From the NCBI RefSeq assembly GCF_001730685.1, contig NZ_MDJR01000009.1, positions 1 through 50,795 of the forward strand: a stretch of 50,795 nt of DNA. The letters run 5' to 3'. Made by a program: the position numbers and the translations under genes. Positions within the stretch are counted from its first letter, which is position 1. Each line of letters opens with the position of its first letter. The notes below the pieces were generated by a model that made no database searches, had not been told where the DNA came from, and saw only the letters and a list, made by a program, of their open reading frames with translations. Origin of the DNA: Caloranaerobacter ferrireducens. Its GTDB lineage: Bacteria > Bacillota > Clostridia > Tissierellales > Thermohalobacteraceae. Shown here piece by piece: positions 16,072 through 24,566 of the stretch.

Positions 16072-17088
16072 TTAGGAAAATATCTTAGTCCTGTCTATTG
16101 ATTTTATATCTTTACATCCTGTTAATATCATTGCCTGCAGCAATTCTTTTTCCATTTTATTTAAAACTGCAAAAACACCTTCTTCATATCCGCCATACGC
16201 TCCAATAATAATAGGTCTACCCAATAATACTGCATCTGCTCCTAGAGCTAACATTTTAAACACATCTACTCCTGAACGTATTCCTCCATCAACTAAAATG
16301 GTAATTTTATTCTTAACAGCATCTACTATCTCAGGAAGTACTTTAGCTACACCCGGAGTATGGTCTAAAACTCTTCCTCCATGATTAGAAACAACAATAG
16401 CTTTTGCCCCAACTTGGACAGCTATTTCTGCTTCATCTGGTGTCATAATACCTTTTAATATAAAAGGTAAATCAGTAGATTCAATTAATTCTTTCAATTC
16501 AGATTTAGTTTTTGGCCCAACAGGCTGACCTTTAAGAGCCATAGTTATAAGTCCAGCACCATCTATATCAACACCAATAGCCAAAGGCTTAACTGCTTCT
16601 GCTTTCCTTATATTTTCTATTATTTTTTTATTTTCTCTAGGTTTAATTATTGGTATACCCATTCCATTTACGTTTTTTATTCCTTCTAATCCAGTTATAT
16701 ACATAGATAAATCGGCTGTATCTCCTGTCATACCAATTGTTCCAGCTGAAATACTACCTTTAAGAACTGCTTCAACATACTCCTCTTCTGTTAGTGCACC
16801 ACCCATATTAAAACTGTTTCCTGTTACAGGAGCAGATATTATAGGAATGTCTAATTTTATACCGAACAATTCTATAGAAGTATCAGGAGTTTTAGCATCA
16901 TGAATTGTCCTCATCTTAAGCTGTATCTTTTTTAATTCTTCTATATTATTTTTAAACGAAGTACCAGTGCCAGCCCCTCCCATTCCAGGAACTTCACCTG
17001 CACAAGCAACACCGTTGCACTCGTTACAAACTCTACAGTATCCTTTCATTCTTTTTCTTGCAGTTTCATATATTTGCTTTATATCCAT
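16072..17088 (-). CDS. FMN-dependent alpha-hydroxy-acid oxidase/dehydrogenase family protein
   Basis: A 338-residue TIM-barrel flavoprotein. The FMN/substrate signature is clear: VSNHGGRVLD near residue 233, with the catalytic His, then the phosphate-binding LVDGGIRSGVDVFKMLALGA and LLGRP. Members oxidise L-2-hydroxy acids such as lactate or glycolate. This clostridial subgroup has a cysteine-rich N-terminus (CRVCNECNGVAC, residues 18-29) absent from classical lactate oxidases, which could bind a metal or iron-sulfur cluster (inference). An anaerobe is more likely to pass electrons to another carrier than to O2. The gene follows GerMN in the same orientation without an obvious terminator. Confidence 0.82.
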   Translation of the reverse strand: MDIKQIYETARKRMKGYCRVCNECNGVACAGEVPGMGGAGTGTSFKNNIEELKKIQLKMRTIHDAKTPDTSIELFGIKLDIPIISAPVTGNSFNMGGALTEEEYVEAVLKGSISAGTIGMTGDTADLSMYITGLEGIKNVNGMGIPIIKPRENKKIIENIRKAEAVKPLAIGVDIDGAGLITMALKGQPVGPKTKSELKELIESTDLPFILKGIMTPDEAEIAVQVGAKAIVVSNHGGRVLDHTPGVAKVLPEIVDAVKNKITILVDGGIRSGVDVFKMLALGADAVLLGRPIIIGAYGGYEEGVFAVLNKMEKELLQAMILTGCKDIKSIDRTKIFS

Positions 17089-17129
17089 ACTAAACCCCCT
17101 AATAAACTTAAATATTTATTATAATTATA

Positions 17130-17717
17130 TTATTTATCTGGAAAGAAATCACTACTAAAATAGAACTGTTTACTTAAATCCACTCCATTTATTTCTGAAA
17201 TAGCTTGTCCTTCTATTTTAAACATAACACTCTCATTTCCATCGAAAAATGTTAGTGTATTTACTATTGAATCAATAGCCAATTTAGTAGATTGTTCATC
17301 ATTTGGCATATTGTCTATAAATTCTTTTGATAAATCAACATATACAACACCATTTTCCTTAGTTAATCCTAGAAGCTTTGTACCTTCTGGAACTGGCGAT
17401 ATAAAATCTTCAAAACCGTTAAAATTTATTAGATGCTCTAATGCTATCCATTCAATATTTTTATCTTTTAATCTTGAGTCGTCTGCTTTAATTGTATACT
17501 TTTCAGCAAAAATAAACGGCATAGCTTTTTGTTTTAAGTATAGAACATAGTTTATTTCTTCAACTTTTTCCTTTTCGGTATTTTCAGATTCAGTATTTTC
17601 TATAGATACATTATCATTTGATTTGTCAGGTTGTTCTACTTTGTCCTTCTTTGAACATCCTACAAACAAAGTACCTATTAAAGTTATTGTTAATAAAATT
17701 GTTATTAACTTTTTCAT
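17130..17717 (-). CDS. GerMN-domain lipoprotein
   Basis: This 195-residue protein starts at the ATG at 17715-17717, which follows GGGAGGAG; the open frame upstream adds nine unsupported codons. A signal peptide ends in a lipobox (LFVGCS, Cys about 21), so it should be a lipoprotein. An acidic linker follows, then a GerMN domain from about residue 90 (VPEGTKLLGLTKENGVVYVDLSKEF and the later LAIDSIVNTL). GerM proteins support peptidoglycan remodelling in sporulation and germination. Here only one GerMN copy is present. It is tightly followed upstream by DUF523. Confidence 0.82.
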   Translation of the reverse strand: MKKLITILLTITLIGTLFVGCSKKDKVEQPDKSNDNVSIENTESENTEKEKVEEINYVLYLKQKAMPFIFAEKYTIKADDSRLKDKNIEWIALEHLINFNGFEDFISPVPEGTKLLGLTKENGVVYVDLSKEFIDNMPNDEQSTKLAIDSIVNTLTFFDGNESVMFKIEGQAISEINGVDLSKQFYFSSDFFPDK

Positions 17718-17749
17718 ATTATCTCCTCCCAATTCGAAATACATCTAAT

Positions 17750-18193
17750 CTATTCAGAAATATAATTTAAAAAATCATTTTCTGTACAAACTTTTATACC
17801 ATTTTTCATAAGCAACTGCGCTGTAATTCCATTCCCCTCTGTTATCCTTCCTGAAAATGTACCATCATAGATATAGCCTACACCACATGAAGGACTTTTT
17901 GACTTTAATATCGCAAGTTTTGCTCCAACTGCTTTAGCTATTTTTAACGTTTCATACCCCCCTTTTAAAAATTTTTCTGTTACATCAATTCCCTCTTTAT
18001 TTAATACCCTTATTTCACCATCCTTAATAATTATTTCTGCAGGAACTCTAGGTGTAGGAAGTCCTCCTAACTGTTCAGGACAAACTAATATGGCATTTTT
18101 CTTTTTAAATAATTCATAAATTTTTTTATTAAAGTTATTTCCTCCATTATATTTACAGTTAACTCCAACTAAACACGCACTTATTATAATCAT
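17750..18193 (-). CDS. DUF523-family protein
   Basis: A 147-residue protein with the whole DUF523 pattern: SACLVGVNCKYNGG at the N-terminus, CPEQLGGLPTPR near residue 38 and KSKSPSCGVG near 98. These conserved cysteines suggest metal or iron-sulfur binding, but the biochemical role is not established to my knowledge. It lies 9 bp from mutS2 and 32 bp from GerMN, in the same direction. Confidence 0.85.
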   Translation of the reverse strand: MIIISACLVGVNCKYNGGNNFNKKIYELFKKKNAILVCPEQLGGLPTPRVPAEIIIKDGEIRVLNKEGIDVTEKFLKGGYETLKIAKAVGAKLAILKSKSPSCGVGYIYDGTFSGRITEGNGITAQLLMKNGIKVCTENDFLNYISE

Positions 18194-18202
18194 ATTCTAA
18201 CC

Positions 18203-20590
18203 TCACTTTAGCTCAACTATAGTTACTCCCGTACCACCTTCACCAAAATTACCTAACCTAAAATCTTTTACGTGACGGTGTGATTTTAACAATTGCTTTA
18301 TTCCAGCTCTTAACACGCCAGTACCCTTTCCGTGTATAATAGTAACCTGTTTTAACCCTGCTATATATGCATCATCAAGATACTTGTCTGTATCAAGTAA
18401 AGCTTCTTCTAATGTTTTACCCCTCAGGTCAAGCTCAGTTTTTATATACTTAGCTTTAGAAGTCATTATCTTTCTTGTTCCAAAATTTTCACATGCTGAT
18501 TCATTATCTTTAGCTCTAGCTAAGTTACTAATATGAACATTTATCTTCATTATACCAACTTGTACAACTAGATTTCCATCTTTATCCGGTTCAGATATTA
18601 CTGTTCCTGTCTGGTTTAAATTAAGCAAAGTTACCATATCTCCTGGTTTTAGATTTTTCGGTGGCTTTCTATTCTTTTTGTTCAATAAATTTTCTGTTAA
18701 TTCAGCTTCTAAATTATCAAGTTTATTTTTTAATTTGTCCTTTGCTTCTTGAATCTTTTTATTTCTCTCTTTATCTATCTCTATAGAAATCTCTCTAAGT
18801 TGTTTTATAATATTATCTGCTTCTTCCTTTGCTTCTTTAATAATCTTTTTTGCTTCCTGCTTAGCTTCAAATAATAGTTTTTCTCTCTGGTTACTTAATT
18901 TTATTTTCTTCTCATCTAATTCCTGCTTTAATCTATCTATATCTCTTTTCAGTTTCTCAGATTCTTCTCTATTTTGCTCTATTATTCTTCTATCTCTCTC
19001 AATCTTTGCTAAAACATCTTCAAATTCAATGTTTTCCCTGGAAATAAAGTCTTTAGCTCTTTCAATAATAAAGTCTTGAAGTCCTAACCTTTTTGATATT
19101 TCAAAAGCATTTGATTTTCCAGGTACACCGATTAATAACCTATATGTCGGACTTAACGTTTCTACATCAAACTCAACTGAAGCATTTTCTACACCTTCAG
19201 TTGTCAATGCATAAACTTTTAATTCACTGTAGTGAGTAGTTGCAATTGTCTTCGCTCCTATACTATGAAGGTAGCTTAATATAGACATTGCCAAAGCAGC
19301 ACCTTCTGTAGGATCAGTACCTGCTCCTAATTCATCAAACAAAATAAGATTATTAGTTTGAGCATCTTTTAAGATTTCTACTATATTTGTCATATGGGAG
19401 GAAAATGTACTTAAACTCTGTTCTATACTTTGCTCATCACCAATATCTGCAAAAATTTTATCAAATACAGCAATCTGACTATGAAAATCTGCTGGTACAA
19501 AAAGCCCTGACTGCCCCATTAATGAAAGTAATCCAACTGTTTTTAATGTAACAGTTTTACCACCTGTATTTGGCCCTGTAATTACTAAGGTATCAAAATC
19601 TTTTCCTATGTGAATATCTATAGGTACAACTTTATCTTTATCTATTAATGGATGTCTGCCTTTTTTAATGTTAATATAACCTTCTTTATTAAGCTCAGGC
19701 TTAACCCCATCCATTTCTAGCGCTAATTTTGCTTTAGCAAATATAAAATCTAATTTCGCCAATATATCTATATTTATTTTTATATTATCTGCTTTTTCGG
19801 CTACTAAACTTGTCAATTCAGCTAAAATTCTTTCAATTTCAATTTTCTCTTTTAACTTAAGCTCTTTTAACTGATTATTTAATTCAACTACTGCCATTGG
19901 TTCAATAAATAAGGTTGCCCCACTAGAAGACTGGTCATGTACTAAACCTGGAAAATTACCTCTATACTCTTGTTTTACAGGCACCACATACCTATCTTGC
20001 CTTATTGTAATAATTGATTCTTGTAGGTACTTTCTATAAGTTGATGAATTAATTATTGAATTTAGTTTGTTTCTAATTGATTCATTTTTAGATTCTATTT
20101 GCCTTCTTATATTTCTTAACGTTTGACTAGCATTATCAGATATTTCTTCTTCACTAATAATTGACTCAAAAATTCTTTCTTCTAGTTCTTTAAATGTTGT
20201 CAGTAAATCTACCATATCTTCTATTATTGGATAACTGGATTTTTTATCTTCTTTACTTTTCTTAACAAATGTACTCATTCTCCTAGCTGCCCTTAAAGTA
20301 TCTGCAATTTTTAACAAACTTCCTGGACTAAGCGAAGCTCCTATCTGTGCTCTTTTTAATTCAGCATATACATTATGAATGCCAGCTAAAGGAGGTCTTC
20401 CTCTTTTGATTATTAATTTAACAGCTTCATCTGTTTCTTCTAATATCTTTTCTACTTCATAAAAATCATTACTTGGTTTAAGTTTATTTATTAATTCTTT
20501 ACCTAAAGAAGATTCAGCTTTTTCTAACAACTTGTCTATTATTTTGTCATACTCAAGAACCCTTAATGTCTTTTCATTCAATTTATCCAC
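18203..20590 (-). CDS. mutS2: MutS2-type ATPase/endonuclease
   Basis: A 795-residue MutS2, an ATPase that in Firmicutes acts on branched DNA and, from later work, on stalled or collided ribosomes. The Walker A GPNTGGKT is near residue 340 and the Walker B/D-loop (LILFDELGAGTDPTEGAAL) near 415. A long coiled coil of about 120 charged residues (520-640) is followed by a KOW-like segment and a C-terminal Smr endonuclease domain (LDLRGKTLEEAL, then HGKGTGVLR). The N-terminal mismatch-recognition domain of MutS is absent, as expected. The start is GTG at 20590 or the TTG four codons later; both have acceptable ribosome binding sites. Confidence 0.95.
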   Translation of the reverse strand: MDKLNEKTLRVLEYDKIIDKLLEKAESSLGKELINKLKPSNDFYEVEKILEETDEAVKLIIKRGRPPLAGIHNVYAELKRAQIGASLSPGSLLKIADTLRAARRMSTFVKKSKEDKKSSYPIIEDMVDLLTTFKELEERIFESIISEEEISDNASQTLRNIRRQIESKNESIRNKLNSIINSSTYRKYLQESIITIRQDRYVVPVKQEYRGNFPGLVHDQSSSGATLFIEPMAVVELNNQLKELKLKEKIEIERILAELTSLVAEKADNIKINIDILAKLDFIFAKAKLALEMDGVKPELNKEGYINIKKGRHPLIDKDKVVPIDIHIGKDFDTLVITGPNTGGKTVTLKTVGLLSLMGQSGLFVPADFHSQIAVFDKIFADIGDEQSIEQSLSTFSSHMTNIVEILKDAQTNNLILFDELGAGTDPTEGAALAMSILSYLHSIGAKTIATTHYSELKVYALTTEGVENASVEFDVETLSPTYRLLIGVPGKSNAFEISKRLGLQDFIIERAKDFISRENIEFEDVLAKIERDRRIIEQNREESEKLKRDIDRLKQELDEKKIKLSNQREKLLFEAKQEAKKIIKEAKEEADNIIKQLREISIEIDKERNKKIQEAKDKLKNKLDNLEAELTENLLNKKNRKPPKNLKPGDMVTLLNLNQTGTVISEPDKDGNLVVQVGIMKINVHISNLARAKDNESACENFGTRKIMTSKAKYIKTELDLRGKTLEEALLDTDKYLDDAYIAGLKQVTIIHGKGTGVLRAGIKQLLKSHRHVKDFRLGNFGEGGTGVTIVELK

Positions 20591-20634
20591 CTACTTCCTC
20601 TACATTGTTTAGTGTCTTTCTGCTTTGATTTTTT

Positions 20635-23106
20635 CTAAAGAACCCCTCTATAGTAATGTCCTTTAGTTAAACCTCTACTCTTTTTAATTTTATTAATAAA
20701 CTCTACAATATTCTTTTCATCTATATTGTTGTTAGCTAAATCATAATACATTGTTTGTACTTCTTTTATATCATCTTCAAATGTAAAATCTAACCTAACC
20801 ATATCTACATTACTGTTATAAATTTCTTTTAAGTTTTCAATAACTACCAATGGTTGACTGTTATATATTATAGTAGTCCCTCTTTTTCTAATAGTCCTAA
20901 AAACTTTACCTAATCTATCTTTTAATCCATAACCATATCTAAACTTACATCTATCACATTCTTTATCTGATAAACACCCTTTAATAATGGAAAATGGACA
21001 ATATTTGCTTATCATGACAGGTAAATAACCGTACCCTATAGTTTCGCACATTAAATTAGTATTTAAGCAAATATTTTTTATCTGATTTAGTTTCAACTCT
21101 GGTGATAAAGTAACGCTTTTTACACCATATTCTTCAAGAAACTTGAGAGTAAAGCTATTGAATGCATTAATACCTACATCACAATGTATATTAGTATCGA
21201 AATTCTCTTTAATATATTTCAAAGTTCCCAAGTTAGAAACACTTATTCCATCAATATTTTCGATACCAATACTTTTAATTTGACAATTTAAAGTTTCAAA
21301 ATCTGAGTTTGTTAAGATTTTCTCAGTCTGTAAATAAACCTCTTTATCATATTTTTTTATTTCTTCAATACATTCATTAATTCCTTCACAATAACTAATA
21401 TACACTCTGTCTAACTTATTCAAATCAATTTTTTTAAACTGCTTATATGACTGTATACTAATACTTAGCAACTTATTCCTTGTTTTAACGTAAGGTTTAC
21501 TTTTTTCTATAATATCCTTCATTTTATTTAAAATATCTTTTTCACTTATCTCAATTCTTTTATTTATTATAGCTCTTTTTTTATTTAATTCTTCTATAGC
21601 TTCTCTTCTTAACTTATTCAATACACTGACAGGAATCATAGAATTATTTTGCAGGCTTATATTTATATCTTTAAGAACGTAATGAGTTCCACCTAGTTTG
21701 CTTAATTGTTTTATTACTTTCTCTTCTGTAAGAAATATATTTGTTCCTTCTTGCACCTTTTCTTCACTTTCAATTGTAACATAATTACCTCTATCATCCC
21801 ATAAATGCATCTTAATAGGATGGCCTATCTTTATTTCAACTTCCATATAAACATCTATCTTCTTTAATTTATCTCTTTCAGTAAATGATTTTCTTGCTTT
21901 TTCTAATAAAAGTACATCAGAAGTCTTATATACCTTGCTATCTTTCTTTATATTACCAATTTTCTTTATCTTAGCTACTTCTCCTTTTCTACAAGATTCT
22001 ACTCGTTTTCCTTTCAAAAAGATAGAATTTACTATAATCCCATTCTTATTACCCTTATTATCAGTTATTTCTATTCCGTCCCCTACATTCATACTATCTT
22101 CTAATAAAATGTATATATACTTTTTATCAACATCAATAACTTTGCCAATATATACTCCTCTATTGTCAGGTCTATCTATCGCTACTAAATTTTTACCAAA
22201 ATCACCAAGAATATATCCTTTTGTAAACTCTCTATTGAAAATTTGCAGTAATTCTTTCTTATCTTCTTTAGAAATTACTCTATCAATTCCATTGTATAAA
22301 TTATCTAATTCCTTCTTATATTTATTTACTATAACCGCGACATATTCTGGTCTTTTCATCCTTCCTTCTATTTTCAATGATATAATACCTGCTTTTACTA
22401 TTTTATTTAAATCTTCTATAGTATTTAAATCTCTAGTACTTAATAAAAACCTTTTATCTAATTTTGAAGATATTGTTTGTCCTGTTTCTGCATTAACTAA
22501 TGTATAAGGCATTCTACACGGTTGTGCACATCTGCCTCTATTACCACTACGACCACCTATTATACTGCTCATTAAACACTGACCAGAATAAGAAATACAT
22601 AATGCTCCATGAATAAATCCTTCTAATTCTATATTAGTTTTATCTTTAATGTATTTAATTTCTTCTACAGATAACTCCCTACCTAAAACCACCCTAGTAA
22701 AACCAAGCTCTTCTAAAAACTTTGCTCCGTATTGATTGATGATAGTCATCTGAGTGCTTCCGTGAAGCTCAAAATCAGGCAGTAATTTTCTCACTAAATT
22801 AGCTAATCCTAAATCTTGTATTATTATAGCATCTACATCTATGTTATATAAAAAAGATATATACTCTAAAGCTTCTTTAAACTCAGAATCGCTTAATAAG
22901 ATATTGACAGTAACATATACCTTAACATCTTTTATATGTGCATACTCAATAGCTTTTTTTAACTCTTCTTTATCAAAATTTGAGGCATACTGCCTAGCAT
23001 TAAACATTTTTCCACCTAAATAAACTGCATCTGCTCCATTTTCAACTGCTGCATAAAGTGACTCAATACTTCCAACTGGAGCTAATAGTTCTATTTTTTC
23101 TTTCAC
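20635..23106 (-). CDS. U32-family peptidase-like protein (RlhA type)
   Basis: This 823-residue protein carries the U32 signature in GFIHGALCISYSGQCLMSS and RGRCAQPCRMPY near residues 165-200, with the clustered cysteines thought to hold an iron-sulfur cluster. The C-terminal half contains a DUF3656-like region and CPFSIIKGCLSDKECDRC near 710-725. The family was once called collagenase-like, but the E. coli member RlhA makes 5-hydroxycytidine in 23S rRNA, and I expect an RNA-modification role here as inference. I prefer the GTG at 23104-23106, 8 nt from AGGAG, over the ATG three codons upstream that touches the RBS. Confidence 0.85.
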   Translation of the reverse strand: MKEKIELLAPVGSIESLYAAVENGADAVYLGGKMFNARQYASNFDKEELKKAIEYAHIKDVKVYVTVNILLSDSEFKEALEYISFLYNIDVDAIIIQDLGLANLVRKLLPDFELHGSTQMTIINQYGAKFLEELGFTRVVLGRELSVEEIKYIKDKTNIELEGFIHGALCISYSGQCLMSSIIGGRSGNRGRCAQPCRMPYTLVNAETGQTISSKLDKRFLLSTRDLNTIEDLNKIVKAGIISLKIEGRMKRPEYVAVIVNKYKKELDNLYNGIDRVISKEDKKELLQIFNREFTKGYILGDFGKNLVAIDRPDNRGVYIGKVIDVDKKYIYILLEDSMNVGDGIEITDNKGNKNGIIVNSIFLKGKRVESCRKGEVAKIKKIGNIKKDSKVYKTSDVLLLEKARKSFTERDKLKKIDVYMEVEIKIGHPIKMHLWDDRGNYVTIESEEKVQEGTNIFLTEEKVIKQLSKLGGTHYVLKDINISLQNNSMIPVSVLNKLRREAIEELNKKRAIINKRIEISEKDILNKMKDIIEKSKPYVKTRNKLLSISIQSYKQFKKIDLNKLDRVYISYCEGINECIEEIKKYDKEVYLQTEKILTNSDFETLNCQIKSIGIENIDGISVSNLGTLKYIKENFDTNIHCDVGINAFNSFTLKFLEEYGVKSVTLSPELKLNQIKNICLNTNLMCETIGYGYLPVMISKYCPFSIIKGCLSDKECDRCKFRYGYGLKDRLGKVFRTIRKRGTTIIYNSQPLVVIENLKEIYNSNVDMVRLDFTFEDDIKEVQTMYYDLANNNIDEKNIVEFINKIKKSRGLTKGHYYRGVL

Positions 23107-23144
23107 ATTTACCATCTCCTGATAATATCTTTAAAGTCAGATAT

Positions 23145-23174
23145 AAATAAATAAAGAGTAGCTTACTACTCTTT
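23145..23174 (-). terminator. Terminator of the DUF421 gene
   Basis: A perfect 9-bp stem, AAAGAGTAG (23153-23161) with CTACTCTTT (23166-23174), and a U-rich tail on the minus strand. The stem includes the stop codon. Confidence 0.75.
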
Positions 23175-23792
23175 GTTTTTAAGCTTATTAATCTCTATTA
23201 TAATGTTATCTAAAGACATGTTCAATCTATTTAGTTCACTCTTTAATTCTGAAAACTTTTGTTCAAGATATTGAGGGCTGTCTCCATCTTTAAATATACC
23301 TAAATCCTTTCTCCTTAATGGTTCTTCTGCATACTTCTTTATAACACTAAATTTCCCACAAGCCTCTATTATAGCTTTTTCTACATCATTTTCATCAGCA
23401 ATCCCTTTTTTTCTTAATTCCTGCCTTAAATCATAAATATTAAATTTTTCTTTTTTCATATTTTCCTTCAATAATTTCCCATCTTTAATAAGATAAGTAG
23501 GTTTGCCATTTACAATATTTGCAATTTTCCTATTTTTGATTGCTATAAAAGCTAAAGCTATTTCTAATACTGCAATTGTAGATAAAATAAGTATTCCTTC
23601 CATAAGCGGCAACTCTTTATCTAATGCTACAGAACTCATTATATGACCAACACCTGTCATAAGTACTATATCAAAAGCACTCAACTCTCCGATAGAACGC
23701 TTACCCATAAAACGAACCATGATAAGTGCCAAAAAATATCCTAAAGTAGTCCTTAACATATATATAAAGTACCCAAAAATACTACTCTGCAT
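23166..23792 (-). CDS. DUF421 (YetF-type) membrane protein
   Basis: A 208-residue protein with three N-terminal membrane helices (about 5-25, 35-55, 60-80) and a cytoplasmic C-terminal domain containing PTYLIKDGKLLKENMKKEKF and LRQELRKKGI, the hallmark of the YetF/YdfR family. In Bacillus, YetF homologues sit in spore membranes and related proteins are linked to germination. The last 30 residues form a coiled-coil-like tail. GGAGGTATTTTC supports the start. It lies between zapA and the U32 gene. Confidence 0.85.
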   Translation of the reverse strand: MQSSIFGYFIYMLRTTLGYFLALIMVRFMGKRSIGELSAFDIVLMTGVGHIMSSVALDKELPLMEGILILSTIAVLEIALAFIAIKNRKIANIVNGKPTYLIKDGKLLKENMKKEKFNIYDLRQELRKKGIADENDVEKAIIEACGKFSVIKKYAEEPLRRKDLGIFKDGDSPQYLEQKFSELKSELNRLNMSLDNIIIEINKLKNKE

Positions 23793-23859
23793 GAAAATAC
23801 CTCCACAAATTCTAATTCAAATTATATTTTGTGGAGATAAATCCTTTTTATGCAAAAAT

Positions 23860-24402
23860 CTATTTTGCATCAAACGTTCTGATGAATTCCTCTAATTCTT
23901 TTTTAGTCTGAGCTAGCTCTATTTGTTTTTCATAAAGCTTATTTTGAAGTTCAGTAATAATTCTTTGTGTATTTTGCAATTCTTTTTCCTTCAAATCCAA
24001 AGCCTGCTCATATTTCTTTATTTTCTTTTGATATTCACTTAAGTTGTTATTTACATCATTTAACTCATTGCTTAACTTTTCATAATGAGACTTTATATCT
24101 TCAATTTCTGTTTCCTTTATCTTTATAATACTAAGCTTTTCTTCTATCTCTTTATCTTTTTCATTTATAATTTTATTTAAATTATCTACTAAACTCCTAG
24201 TTTTATACAACTCATCAGCAATAGTAAATGCTGTAAGAGTTGCAGCCATAGTTCGATTTAGTTTACTGTTTTTTTCTAATATATCTCTAATTTTATTATC
24301 TACATAATTTCCCAATTCCTTAATATATTCTTCAGACTCTTCACCTATTACTGTATATTCCTGACCTCTAATTCTAACCGTAACTTTCTTTTTTTCACCC
24401 AT
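23860..24402 (-). CDS. zapA: ZapA-type cell division protein with coiled-coil extension
   Basis: The N-terminal ~95 residues match ZapA (VTVRIRGQEYTVIGEESEEYI then IADELYKTRS), a FtsZ-binding protein that bundles FtsZ filaments at the division site. Unlike the ~85-residue Bacillus ZapA, this one has a further ~85 residues of continuous heptad-like, Lys/Glu-rich coiled coil, total 180. The start is the ATG at 24400-24402; the TTG before it is less likely. The position next to pheT is the standard Clostridia order. Confidence 0.85.
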   Translation of the reverse strand: MGEKKKVTVRIRGQEYTVIGEESEEYIKELGNYVDNKIRDILEKNSKLNRTMAATLTAFTIADELYKTRSLVDNLNKIINEKDKEIEEKLSIIKIKETEIEDIKSHYEKLSNELNDVNNNLSEYQKKIKKYEQALDLKEKELQNTQRIITELQNKLYEKQIELAQTKKELEEFIRTFDAK

Positions 24403-24521
24403 CAATATCCTCTCCTCTAAACCATGACTAATATTATATTTCTTTATTAGACATAATATTTCCTGCTATAACTTTATCAAGTTCTATTATATTATTACAT
24501 AAAATGTTAACTTCTTCTACA

Positions 24522-24562
24522 AAATTAAGCCAGCAATAAAGTATAAACTTTATTGCTGGCTT
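24522..24562 (-). terminator. pheST terminator
   Basis: A 16-bp perfect stem (24527-24542 with 24547-24562, 4-nt loop) just 4 bp from the pheT stop codon. The following U-tract on the minus strand is short and interrupted. Confidence 0.75.
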
Positions 24563-24566
24563 TAAA

